Assembly (NCBI GenBank): GCA_037444005.1
Contig: JBBING010000015.1
Location: forward strand, 1 to 37,636
Length of the DNA: 37,636 nt
From: DATLZC01 sp037444005
Lineage (GTDB): Bacteria > Chloroflexota > Dehalococcoidia > DSTF01 > JACRBR01
Direction of reading: 5' to 3'
Both the position numbers and the translations under genes were made by a program. Shown one piece after another: positions 7,454-16,843 of the stretch. The first letter of the stretch is position 1; the number at the start of each line of letters is the position of its first letter. Below the pieces are notes generated by a model. It was not told the origin of the DNA. It saw only the letters and a list, made by a program, of their open reading frames with translations, and ran no database searches.

Positions 7454-8293
7454 CTACGCCGTGGCTCGCTCAGAGGGGCGCGCGGGCGCAGGAGCGCCCA
7501 CCTCGATCGACGCCACGAGATAGCCGACACCGAAGGGAGCGTCGTACGCCAGGACGCGCGGCGCGATGGTCAGGCCCCGGAGCGCGCCCATCAGCAGCGC
7601 CGTCTGCGGGATGGCGTCTTCGGCCGCGTGCGAGCGCACACCCTCGTCGATGCCCAGGACCCAGCGCTCGTCCCAGGTTTCGACGGCGCGGCGGTATCGC
7701 TCGTCGAAGAGGCGCCCCGCGGGGTCGTACCCTGCGGGCGCGTCGCGTGAGAGCGCGTGGGAGAGGTCCGCGGAGCAGACGATAGCGACGCGGCGCTCCG
7801 TCTGGCGCGCGGCGCGCCCGACGCACATTCCGAGTTCGTGATGGAGGCGCGGCAGCGCGTGCGAGACGGCGATGGGGACGACGCGCGCCCCGCCGAGCGC
7901 GTCCCGCAGCCAGTACAAGGGCACGAGGCAGCCCCAGTCGAGGCCACGGCCCCAGTGGGCGAGCGGCTCCAGGGGCACTTCGCTGCCCTGCGCGAGGGAC
8001 CGCACCGCCTCCACGAAGTCGACGTCGTTTTCGTATTCGAACGCGATCTCGGGATGGCCCCACTCCGCGAAGGACCCCGACACCCGCGCCGACGTGAGGA
8101 TGCCGATGGTGGCGTAGCGAAACGGACCGTGCGGGCTGATGACCACTACCGTCTCCGGGCGCGCCTCGCTCATGCGCGAAGCGACGTCGCGGAACGCCTC
8201 GATGAGACGGGGCGATTCCTCCTCGATGCCCCGGCCGATGGGCGGCACCAGGATGGGCGCGTGAGGCATGATGCAGGCGTAGACGATCGGCAT
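7454..8293 (-). CDS. LigB-type (class III extradiol dioxygenase fold) protein, AmmeMemoRadiSam-associated
   Basis: A 279-residue protein of the LigB/Memo superfamily. Likely metal ligands are H11 (IMPHAP) and H55 (ISPHGP), with a conserved CSADLSHAL strand further on. In many bacteria this domain is the N-terminal half of a fusion with an AMMECR1 domain; here the protein stops after the LigB domain and no AMMECR1 domain is seen nearby. It starts 1 nt after the stop of the AmrS gene (TGA-G-ATG), so the two are translationally coupled and probably work together. True ring-cleaving activity is doubtful from context; the biochemical role of the system is poorly defined. Confidence 0.85.
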   Translation of the reverse strand: MPIVYACIMPHAPILVPPIGRGIEEESPRLIEAFRDVASRMSEARPETVVVISPHGPFRYATIGILTSARVSGSFAEWGHPEIAFEYENDVDFVEAVRSLAQGSEVPLEPLAHWGRGLDWGCLVPLYWLRDALGGARVVPIAVSHALPRLHHELGMCVGRAARQTERRVAIVCSADLSHALSRDAPAGYDPAGRLFDERYRRAVETWDERWVLGIDEGVRSHAAEDAIPQTALLMGALRGLTIAPRVLAYDAPFGVGYLVASIEVGAPAPARPSERATA

Positions 8294-8294
8294 C

Positions 8295-9350
8295 TCAGCG
8301 GACTCCGTCCCAGACTCCGGGAATCGCGAAGGCGCAGCCCGGGCAGCGGCCCCCGCGCAGGTGATTGGCGCGCAGCCAGACCCCCGATCGCTCGACCACC
8401 ACGCGGCTGCAGTTCGGACAGACCGTGTCCTCTTCCCCCTCGCTCAGAGGGAGGTTCCCTCCGTAGACGTAACGCAGGCCAGCCTCCCGGCCGATGCGCA
8501 GCGCGCGGCGGACGGATTCGAGGGGCGTCACCGGGTGGTCAGCCATTTTGTAGGCGGGGAAGAAGCGGCTCACGTGCCATGGCACGTCCGGTCCGAGTTC
8601 CTCCGCCAGAAAGCGGGTCAGCGCGCGAAGTTCCTCGTCGGAGTCGTTGAGGCCGGGTACGAGGAGCGTAGTCACCTCCACCCAGATGCCCAGCTTCATC
8701 ATGAGGCGCAAGGTGTCCAGCACGGGCGCCAGGCGCGCGCCGCAGATACGACGGTAGTAGTCCTCCGAGAACGCCTTCAGGTCGACGTTCGCGGCGTCTA
8801 GGTACGGCGCGATGGCTTCGACGGCCTCGGGCGTCTCGTAGCCGTTGGTCACGAAGACGTTCCGCAGGCCGGCCTCGCGCGCGAGCCGGGCGGTGTCGTA
8901 GGCGTACTCGAAGAAGATGGTGGGCTCGGTGTACGTGTACGCGATGCTCGCGCAGCCGGACTCCAGCGCGTTCGCGACGACGCGTTCGGGCGGCAGCGCC
9001 CGTCCGAAGATGAGCTGGGCGTCGCGGACGATCTGTGAGATCTCCCAGTTCTGGCAAAACTGGCATCGGAAGTTGCAGCCGACCGTGGCGATGGAGTAGG
9101 ACCTGCTCCCGGGCAGGAAGTGGAAGAGCGGCTTCTTCTCGATGGGGTCGATCTCTTCGCCCACGGCCCGGCCGTACACGAGCGTCACCAGCGCGCCGTC
9201 GCGGTTCTCGCGCACGCGGCATACGCCCCTCGTCCCCGGACGGAGGATGCAGCGGAAGGCGCACAAACGGCACCGTACTCTGCCGTCGGGCAGCGCGTCC
9301 CACAGCATCGCAGGATGGGCTGCGACGGGCGCCGTCGCGGGCGAGGTCAT
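8295..9350 (-). CDS. amrS: AmmeMemoRadiSam system radical SAM enzyme
   Basis: A 351-residue radical SAM protein. The cluster motif is CNFRCQFCQ with C92, C96, C99. The N-terminus has four more cysteines (C27, C30, C34, C44) and the C-terminus a zinc-ribbon-like CPNC...CPGC pair. YGRAVGEEIDPIEKKPLFHFLPG, AYTYTEPTIFFEY and NVDLKAFSEDYYR are typical of AmrS and related pyruvate-formate-lyase-activating-like enzymes. ATG start with GGAGGG 8 nt upstream. It sits 100 nt downstream of the formate channel gene, on the same strand. The family function is unresolved. Confidence 0.93.
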   Translation of the reverse strand: MTSPATAPVAAHPAMLWDALPDGRVRCRLCAFRCILRPGTRGVCRVRENRDGALVTLVYGRAVGEEIDPIEKKPLFHFLPGSRSYSIATVGCNFRCQFCQNWEISQIVRDAQLIFGRALPPERVVANALESGCASIAYTYTEPTIFFEYAYDTARLAREAGLRNVFVTNGYETPEAVEAIAPYLDAANVDLKAFSEDYYRRICGARLAPVLDTLRLMMKLGIWVEVTTLLVPGLNDSDEELRALTRFLAEELGPDVPWHVSRFFPAYKMADHPVTPLESVRRALRIGREAGLRYVYGGNLPLSEGEEDTVCPNCSRVVVERSGVWLRANHLRGGRCPGCAFAIPGVWDGVR

Positions 9351-9450
9351 GGGCTTGCCCTCCGATCCGAAGACTAGAACGCGACGGCGGACGCTGCACA
9401 GGGCGGTCGGGACCGTCCGCGGCGTCCAGGTGGCTCGCCCGACCGGCGGC

Positions 9451-10365
9451 TCAACCCCGGCGGACGTCGGGCCGAAGGTAGAGGAACCAGTAGACTGCGC
9501 CGACCAGGGCCACGCCGCCGATGATGTTGCCGATGGTGACGGGAAGGAGATTGCGTGCGAAGAAGTCGAGCCACGTGAGGTTGGCCAGGTCGCCGGCCGC
9601 CAGGTCCGCCGCCGCGACGACGGCGTCCTCGCCTTTGAGGAACAACCCCATCGGGATGAAGTACATGTTCGCGATGCTGTGCTCGAACCCGCTCGCCACG
9701 AAGGCCGAGATAGGGAAGACGACCGAGATGGCTCTGTCGATATTGCTGCGGGCGCTGTAGCAGAGCCAGACCGCGAGGCAGACCAGCGCGTTGCACAGGA
9801 CGCCCAGCGCGATGGCTTGCCCGAAGCCCAGGTTCGTCTTGTGGACGGCGATGCGGAGCGCGCTGGCTCCCACCTCGTCGTTGTTGAAGCCCCATTGCTC
9901 GGTGGCGAACACCAGCGCGGCCGTGGCGAGCGCTCCGACGAAGTTCCCGGCGTACACCACGCCCCAGTTCCGCACGACCTCGAGCGACGAAATCCGGCGA
10001 CTGGCCCATGCCATGACGATGAGATTGTTCCCCGTGAAGAGCTCGGCGCCCCCGACGACCACGAGGTACAGCCCGAGGCTGAACGCCACGCCGCCCACCA
10101 GACGGTTCATGCCGTATCCCAGACCGGACGCCGTGGTGACCAGCGTGAAGAACTCGGCGCCGAGGGCGATGAACGCCCCCGCCAGCACCGCCAGCACGAA
10201 CATGTTCACGAGGGGCATGCGGGCCTTCGTGACACCGATCTCCTCAGCCCGTCGAGCCATCTGCGGCGGGAGCAGGGGATCGAGGCTGAACGACGGCAAC
10301 GCGGAGCTTGCGGGGTCTGACGCTGCGTCGGGAGGCGGGGTTCGGGTCGGACGGCCACGGCTCAC
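9451..10365 (-). CDS. focA: Formate/nitrite transporter (FNT) family channel, FocA-like
   Basis: A 304-residue integral membrane channel of the FNT family (pentameric, six helices per subunit). Signatures: GGAELFTGNN, the LCNALVCLAVW helix and the central SGFEHSIANMYFIPMG block. The first 35 residues are a Pro/Ser/Asp-rich extension before the family body. The GTG start overlaps the fdhA stop (GTGA at 10362-10365), tying transport to formate dehydrogenase. Formate is therefore the likely substrate, although FNT members also carry nitrite or hydrosulfide. Confidence 0.93.
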   Translation of the reverse strand: MSRGRPTRTPPPDAASDPASSALPSFSLDPLLPPQMARRAEEIGVTKARMPLVNMFVLAVLAGAFIALGAEFFTLVTTASGLGYGMNRLVGGVAFSLGLYLVVVGGAELFTGNNLIVMAWASRRISSLEVVRNWGVVYAGNFVGALATAALVFATEQWGFNNDEVGASALRIAVHKTNLGFGQAIALGVLCNALVCLAVWLCYSARSNIDRAISVVFPISAFVASGFEHSIANMYFIPMGLFLKGEDAVVAAADLAAGDLANLTWLDFFARNLLPVTIGNIIGGVALVGAVYWFLYLRPDVRRG

Positions 10366-13055
10366 TCCATCGGTTCGATGCGCACGGCGCAGGCTTTGAA
10401 TTCGGGCGTTTCGGTGATCGGATCGTACGCGTCGTTGGTCAGCACGTTCGTCATCACCATCTCAGGGAAGTGGAAGCTGAGGAAGACCACACCCTCCGGC
10501 GAGCGATCCGTGAGGCGTGCGGAGACCGTGACCTGCCCACGGCGCGATGTGATCCTCACGAGCTGTCCGTCGGCGATGCCCAGCCGAGCGGCGTCGCGCG
10601 GATTGATCTCGGCGGCCTCTCCGGGCAGCAGCCGCCGGATCGCGGGCGAACGGCCTGTCTGCGTGTGCGTGTGGTACGCGGGCCGGCGGCGTCCCGTCGT
10701 GAGGACGAAGGGATAGTCGTCGTCGGGCGTTTCGGCCGGCGGCGTGTACGGCACCGGCTGGAAGTACGCTGTCTGCTCGCCCTTCCACAACTCGGCGTGC
10801 AGGTACGGTGTCCCGGGATGGTCCTCGGTCGGACACGGCCACTGGATGCCGCCCGCATCCAGTCGCTCGTAGGTGATACCGGCGAAGATGGGTGCGCCCC
10901 TGCGGAGCTCGTCCCACACCTCGGCGGCGCTTCGGTACCGCATGGGGAAGCCCATGCGTGTGGCGAGCTCGGCGATGATGCGCCAGTCCTCGCGGGCCTC
11001 GCCCGGAGGGTTCACAGCTTTACGCACGCGCTGGACGCGGCGCTCGGTGTTGACGAAGGTCCCGTCGCTTTCAGCGAACGACGCCGCCGGCAGCACGACG
11101 TCGGCAAGCTGCGTCGTCTCGGTGAGGAAGATGTCCTGCACCACGAGGAACTCCGCCGTTTCCAACGCCCTCCTGGTCTTCGACGCGTTGGCGTCGGAAA
11201 CGACCGTGTTCTCGCCCATGATGTACACGGCCTTGACGCGCCCCCGCAGGATTTCGTCCACGGCGGTGATTTTCGTGATGCCCGGCCGGTCGGGGAGTCG
11301 CACGCCCCAGTGCTCCTCCCACCGGCGGCGCACGTCGTCCTTGCCCACCTTGGCGTAGCCCGGTAGGTCGGTCGGCAGACAGCCGACATCGCCCGCGCCC
11401 TGGACGTTGTTCTGCCCGCGGAGTGGGTTCACACCGGCCTTCGGGACGCCGAAGTTGCCGCACAGAATGGCCAGATTGGCTAGCGACTGCACGTTGTGCA
11501 CGCCGCATGTGTGCTCGGTGACCCCGAGCGTGTAGATGATGGCCGCGGGCTTCGTGCTGGCATACTCGCGCGCGGCGGCGACGATGTCCTCGACGGACAG
11601 GCCGGTGATGGCGGCCGCCCGCTCGGGAGGATAGTCCTCGACGAACGCCCTGAACTCGTCGAACCCTGCGGTGTGGCGGGCGACGAACTCCGCGTCGTAC
11701 AGGCCCTCGCGGATGATCACGTGCGCCATCGCGTTGAACAGCGCCGTGTCGGTGCCGACGCGAAGCCGCAGCCATCGGCTCGCGTACTCCACGAGCTCGA
11801 TGCGCCGGGGGTCCACCAGGATGAGACGGGCGCCCTTTCGCACCGCCTCCTTCACCCGAAGGGCGATCACCGGGTGCGTCTCAGTCGTGTTCGTGCCGAC
11901 CGCGAGGATGAGCTTCGCCCCCGCCAGCTCTTCGATGCTGTTGCTCATTGCGCCCCTGCCCACCATGACCGCCAGACCGGCGACCGAGGGGGCGTGTCAG
12001 GTGCGGGCGCAGTTATCGACGTTGTTGGTGCCGATGACGGCGCGGGCGAACTTCTGGAACAGGTAATTGGCCTCGCTCGTCGCCCGCGCGGAGCTCCATA
12101 GCACGATGCTGTCGGGGCCGTATGCGTCCCGGATGGAGCGGAGCCGGTCGGCCACGACGCCCAGCGCCTCGTCCCACGTGGCCGGCCGCAGTTTGCCGTC
12201 GGCCCGCACGAGCGGGGTGGTGAGCCTGTCGGGGCTGTGGATGAACTCCCACCCGAACTGGCCCTTGACGCACAGCGAGCCGTGGCTCACGGGCGAGGTG
12301 AAATCGGGCCGCACGCCGACTACGCGGTCACCGGCGACATCGAGCTCGATGCCGCACCCTGTGCCGCAGAAGGGACACACCGTGCGCACGCGCGCCGTGA
12401 TCTCCGAAGCCCGGGCGCGTCCCGCGCGCGGAAGGTCGGTCAGCGCCCCTGTCGGGCAGGTATTGATGCACTGCCCGCAGAAGGTGCAGGTCGTGTCCAT
12501 CAAGCCGCGTTCGAAGAGCGTCGCGATACGCGTGCCGAAGCCCCGACCGGCCGGAGCGATGGCGTGCGCCTGCTCGAGCTCGTTGCATATCCGGGCGCAG
12601 CGGTAGCAGTAGATGCACTGTTCGTAGTCCCTCAGGATGAAGGGATTGCCGTCGTCGACCCGGGCCCCGCTGGTCGCGCCGCGGAATCGCCCGCCCGCAG
12701 CGCTGTACCGCGCCGCGAGGGCGTGCAGCTCGCATGGCCCGATCTCCGCGCAGTGACGGCATTCCCGCTCGGGAAGCTCGGAGAGCGCGAGGTCCAGAAC
12801 ACCTCTGCGATAGTCGCTGAGGGCCGTGCTCTCCGTCCGGACCGACAGGCCTTCGGACGCCGGAAAGGCGCAGGCGGGCACGGGATTCGGGCGGCCTTCG
12901 ATTTCGACCAGACAGAGGCGGCATGAGCCGTTGGGGGTGACCCGGGGGTCGTAACACAGAGTCGGGATCTCGATGTGCGCCCTGCGAGCCGCTTCCAGCA
13001 GCGTCTCGCCCGCCTCGAAGGCGACCTCTCTACCGTCGATACGCAACTTCGGCAT
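10362..13055 (-). CDS. fdhA: Formate dehydrogenase alpha subunit, selenocysteine-containing (UGA at 11997-11999)
   Basis: One 897-residue gene that ordinary ORF calling splits in two. Domains in order: [2Fe-2S] ferredoxin (C34, C45, C48, C62); a NuoG-like cluster motif (C99, C102, C108; the usual His four residues before C99 is absent); two ferredoxin [4Fe-4S] motifs (C147-C157, C190-C200); the molybdopterin-domain cluster (C227, C230, C234, C262) with LCVKGQ; the Sec site at 353; and the C-terminal domain with TPETPEFKACAVRIE-like ending. CARTUHAPSVAGLAVMVGRGAMSN aligns with the Sec140 region of E. coli FdhF and both frames are in phase. It oxidises formate to CO2 at a bis-MGD molybdenum/tungsten centre and passes electrons to the NuoEF-like partner. 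It shares one base with that gene's stop and overlaps the FNT gene. Confidence 0.95.
11967..11985 (-). promoter_or_regulatory. SECIS-like hairpin downstream of UGA
   Basis: On the minus strand, 11 nt after the UGA, GGTCGCC (11985-11979) pairs with GGCGGTC (11973-11967) around the loop GGTCT. The E. coli fdhF SECIS also begins 11 nt after UGA and displays GGUCU at its apex, the bases contacted by SelB. The match in spacing and loop is direct support for Sec insertion. Confidence 0.85.
11997..11999 (-). other. Selenocysteine codon (UGA) of fdhA
   Basis: An in-frame TGA, codon 353 of fdhA, is flanked upstream by GTNNVDNCART and downstream by HAPSVAGL, the same place as Sec140 of E. coli FdhF. 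The frame continues another 544 codons without a stop. A selB gene lies at 28315-30156; selA, selD and tRNA-Sec are not in the window. Confidence 0.93.
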
Positions 13056-14650
13056 TACGACGCCTCCGTACATTCGCCCGAGAGGCACCGGCCCCTGAGG
13101 TGGGATTGCCACTCCTCGGTGAAGTGCGTGATCACATGGTGCGCGATGAGGGCCGCGGAAGGCCCCAGTCCGCAGGCAGAACCCGTCGTCACGACGGCGA
13201 TGAGGTCGGCGAGCTCGGATTCGTCGGCGGGCTGGAAACGCGCAGCGGCCTCCAACCGCTCGCGGAGTCGGGTCGTGCCGATGCGACAGGGGAAGCATTT
13301 CCCGCAGCTTTCGCCCGCGAAGAACCGCATGGCGTCGAGGCCGAACCGGACGACGCATCGTGAGCGGTCCAGGACGATGAGCGCGCCCGAACCGAGGAAG
13401 GCCCCGTATGCGGCCGGCGCCTCGAAATCGAGCCGGGTGTCGAGCGCCGCTGCAGGAAGGAGGCCGCCGGAAAGCCCGCCCAGGGTGAACGCCTTCACGT
13501 CTCCGGGGTCGGCTCCAGCCAGCGCGACAAGCTCCTTCGCCGTGACGGTCATCGGCGCTTCGTAAACACCGGGGGACGCCACATCGCCCGACACGCAGTA
13601 AAGCTTGGGATGCCCGGCTTCCCGGAACCACGCCGCGCCGCGGGCCACGATGGCTGGAACCGCCGCCAGCGTCTCCACGTTTTGCACGAGCGTCGGCCAG
13701 CCGAACAGGCCGCGCGCGAACGGATACGGAGGGCGGTCGCGCGGAGTCGGCCTGCGTCCCTCGAGCGAGTTCAGGAGCGCCGTCTCCTCGCCGCAGACGT
13801 ACGCTCCGGCGCCCCGGCGAACGATGATGTCGAATCCGTCGCCGAGGAGCCCCGCTTCGCGGAGCTCACCGACCGTCCGCACCAGCCGCTCGTACTGAGG
13901 GCCATATTCCTGCCGGATGTACACGATGCCGATGCGCGCGCCCACGGCGTGGCCCGCGATGGCCATGCCTGCGAGCACCCGCCGGGTCTCGTGATCGAGC
14001 AGCGCGCGGTCTTTGAACGTACCGGGTTCGCTCTCATCGGCGTTGCAGACCACGACCTTGCTGTCTCCGGGCGCGTCGCGGACGGCCTGCCACTTTCGCC
14101 CTGCGGGAAAGCCGGCCCCACCGCGGCCTCGCAGGTCCGCTTCGGAGACCGCCTGGATCACAGCGCCGGGGTCGAGGGCGCGCGCGGCCAACACGGCCTC
14201 CCACGGGTCTAGTCCGTCGAACAACGCGCTGCGCGCGGGGTCGTAGGCCGGGCGTCGTGACGAGACCGGCGAGGGTTGTCCCTCGCGGATCGTGCGGGGC
14301 CCGTCGGGCGCGAGGGCCGCCACCGCCTGATCGCACAGGCCGAGGCAATGGGTGGGCGTGGCGCCGTCCAACGAGCGCAGCGCCTCGTCCGCCCCGCGCA
14401 TGCGGCAGACGGGGCCCGCGCACACGGACAGCGCCGGACCGCGTCCGGGCTCGACGCTGAATCGTGGGTACGCGAGGACGGCGCCGTAGACCTCGACGGG
14501 CGACTGTTCCGTGGCCGCGGCGACCGCCCGAATGGCGTCTTCGTCGATGTAGCCGAGTGAGGCCTGGCGGTCGTGGAGGATGGACAGGGCTGGCGCGAGC
14601 GCTTCGAGCTCCGATGCCGGCGTCGAGCGCTGACCGGGGTCTCCTGCCAT
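13055..14650 (-). CDS. NuoE-NuoF fusion, NAD-dependent formate dehydrogenase diaphorase subunit
   Basis: A 531-residue fusion. Residues 1-125 are a NuoE-like thioredoxin-fold [2Fe-2S] domain (C77, C82, C102, C106). From about 140 it is NuoF-like: GRGGAGFPAG (175-184) for NADH, GAGAYVCGEETALLNSLEG for FMN, ESCGKCFPCRIGT plus a later Cys for [4Fe-4S]. It takes electrons from FdhA to NAD(P)+, as FdsB/FdsG do in soluble formate dehydrogenases; bifurcation is possible but no extra subunit is seen. It is the first gene of the formate operon; ATG at 14650 appears to be at or near the 5' end of the transcript. Its TAA overlaps the fdhA ATG by one base. Confidence 0.93.
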   Translation of the reverse strand: MAGDPGQRSTPASELEALAPALSILHDRQASLGYIDEDAIRAVAAATEQSPVEVYGAVLAYPRFSVEPGRGPALSVCAGPVCRMRGADEALRSLDGATPTHCLGLCDQAVAALAPDGPRTIREGQPSPVSSRRPAYDPARSALFDGLDPWEAVLAARALDPGAVIQAVSEADLRGRGGAGFPAGRKWQAVRDAPGDSKVVVCNADESEPGTFKDRALLDHETRRVLAGMAIAGHAVGARIGIVYIRQEYGPQYERLVRTVGELREAGLLGDGFDIIVRRGAGAYVCGEETALLNSLEGRRPTPRDRPPYPFARGLFGWPTLVQNVETLAAVPAIVARGAAWFREAGHPKLYCVSGDVASPGVYEAPMTVTAKELVALAGADPGDVKAFTLGGLSGGLLPAAALDTRLDFEAPAAYGAFLGSGALIVLDRSRCVVRFGLDAMRFFAGESCGKCFPCRIGTTRLRERLEAAARFQPADESELADLIAVVTTGSACGLGPSAALIAHHVITHFTEEWQSHLRGRCLSGECTEAS

Positions 14651-14656
14651 GCCCCT

Positions 14657-14684
14657 ATCCTAGCGACGCCCGCGCGCCTGTCAA
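14657..14684 (-). promoter_or_regulatory. Promoter of the formate operon, apparently leaderless
   Basis: Minus strand: consensus TTGACA (14684-14679), 16-nt spacer, TAGGAT (14662-14657), then 6 nt to the ATG at 14650. The expected start point coincides with the A of ATG, as in leaderless mRNAs. AGGGG lies 1 nt before the ATG, too close to act as an SD. Confidence 0.6.
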
Positions 14685-14780
14685 CCTGCCGTTGGTCGTC
14701 GGTTCGACGGCCGCTTCGCTCTGCGAAGAGGAATCGAAGTAGTGGTAGCATGGCCCACAGCGACACGAAGGCGCGCAACC

Positions 14781-15920
14781 ATGGGCCTGTTCTGGTGGCT
14801 CGGCGGCGGACGCGTTCCTCTCGCCATGCGGACGCTCCTGCACGACTGGCTGCGGCTCGGCATCGCAGTCGGCGGTGTCGGCTTCGCCATCCTGCTCGTG
14901 CTGTTGCTTCAGGGCGTGATGGACGGCACCGTGGCGAAGTCGACCACGTACATCGACCACGTCGGCGCCGACGTCTTCGTCGCCCGCAACGGCGTGAACA
15001 ACATGGCGATCGCGTCCTCGGCCTTGCCGGAAGACGTTGTGGCGCGCGTCGCGAGCGTCGATGGCGTGGGGGAGGCCGCGGGCATCACCCGATTTCCCGT
15101 CATCGTGCATGCGGAAGGACGCGAGCGGCCCGCCGACCTCGTGGGCTACGACCTGCCCGCGGGGCTGGGAGGACCGTGGAAGCTCGCGAAGGGCGGCCCG
15201 CCCGCTTCCGACGTCGAGGTCGCCCTCGACCGCACGCTCGCGGACGAACTCGGCGTGGGCGTGGGACAACGCGTAACGATTTCGGGGACGGACTTCACAG
15301 TCGTCGGCCTGACGGAGGAGACGGCGGCGATCGCCGGGAAGATCGCCTTCGTCGACCGGCGCGCGGCCCAGCGGCTGTTGGAGATTCCGGGCATCGTCAG
15401 CTTCGTCCTCGTGCGGGCGGCGCCGGGCTTCGACGCCCGGCAGGTCGCGGCGACGCTCGACGAGCGGCTCCCCGAGGTGAACGCCATGACCCGGGAGGAG
15501 CTGTCGCAGAACGACCGGGACCTTTTGGGCAGCCTGTTCGTCGCGCCTGTGAATGTCATGGCGACCATCGGCTTCCTCGTCGGCCTCGCCATCATCGGTC
15601 TGACGATGTACACGACGACGGCCGAGCAGATGCGGGACTTCGGCGTGCTCAAGGCCATCGGCGCGCCCAACGCCTTCCTGTTCCGGACGGTGATCACGCA
15701 GGCGGCCGTGCTGGGCGTCGCCGGGTTCGTGGCGGGCCTCGCCGCTACCTGGGTCGCAGGGCCTGTGGTGGTGCGGCTGGTGCCGGACATCGGCGTCACG
15801 ATCAACGCGGCGCCCGCGGCGCGCACCTTCGGCGCGGTCATGGCGATGAGCCTCATCGGCGCCGTGCTGCCCGTGGCGAGGATCGTCCGGGTCGACCCCT
15901 TGATGGTGTTTCGGAGCTAG
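14781..15920 (+). CDS. ABC transporter permease (MacB/DevC/FtsX-like)
   Basis: A 379-residue permease. One membrane helix near residues 20-40 (VGGVGFAILLVLLLQGVM) is followed by a large extracytoplasmic MacB-PCD-like domain and then three C-terminal helices with MRDFGVLKAIGAPNAFLF, the FtsX-family coupling region. The ATG at 14781 has GAAGG about 9 nt upstream; an in-frame GTG at 14742 has no SD and adds nothing conserved. The ATPase gene begins 1 nt after its stop. Family members export lipids, lipoproteins or small molecules; the substrate here is unknown and no adaptor (HlyD-like) protein is adjacent. Confidence 0.9.
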   Translation: MGLFWWLGGGRVPLAMRTLLHDWLRLGIAVGGVGFAILLVLLLQGVMDGTVAKSTTYIDHVGADVFVARNGVNNMAIASSALPEDVVARVASVDGVGEAAGITRFPVIVHAEGRERPADLVGYDLPAGLGGPWKLAKGGPPASDVEVALDRTLADELGVGVGQRVTISGTDFTVVGLTEETAAIAGKIAFVDRRAAQRLLEIPGIVSFVLVRAAPGFDARQVAATLDERLPEVNAMTREELSQNDRDLLGSLFVAPVNVMATIGFLVGLAIIGLTMYTTTAEQMRDFGVLKAIGAPNAFLFRTVITQAAVLGVAGFVAGLAATWVAGPVVVRLVPDIGVTINAAPAARTFGAVMAMSLIGAVLPVARIVRVDPLMVFRS

Positions 15921-15921
15921 C

Positions 15922-16611
<690 letters not shown>

Positions 16612-16843
16612 AGGGGAGCTGTGTGGGGACAGCGATCGATTGTGAATAGGTGCACATAGGCGCGTTGCGGGGCGAAAGTTCGCGAAAACGGCCCGAACGG
16701 TGCGCTGCTGCTGCTGCTGCTGCTGCTGAACCATCACAGATGGTTGGGTGCGACGAGGGGCGTTGAGATTGCGCTTGATAGCGGCTTTGTGAGGGGCGTA
16801 GCCTCCAGCCTTGTTTCTGCCTGTGAATCGCAGGAGGGCTCGT
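16612..16843 (+). other. 232-nt intergenic stretch with microsatellite
   Basis: No gene is seen. It includes the (CTG)8 tract and, at 16832-16837, the AGGAGG that serves the following gene. From here to about 18300 the DNA reads as less GC-rich than the rest of the window, suggesting acquired material. Confidence 0.6.
16705..16728 (+). repeat. (CTG)8 trinucleotide repeat
   Basis: Eight perfect CTG units, 115 nt upstream of the next start codon and outside any supported gene. Such tracts can change length by slippage. Here any effect would be on the upstream region of the exported-protein gene. Confidence 0.9.

Noticed and set aside
14712..14726. CTTCGC-TCT-GCGAAG hairpin between the formate and ABC operons
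   Set aside because: A 6-bp stem with 3-nt loop and no T-tract, upstream of both promoters; no clear role.
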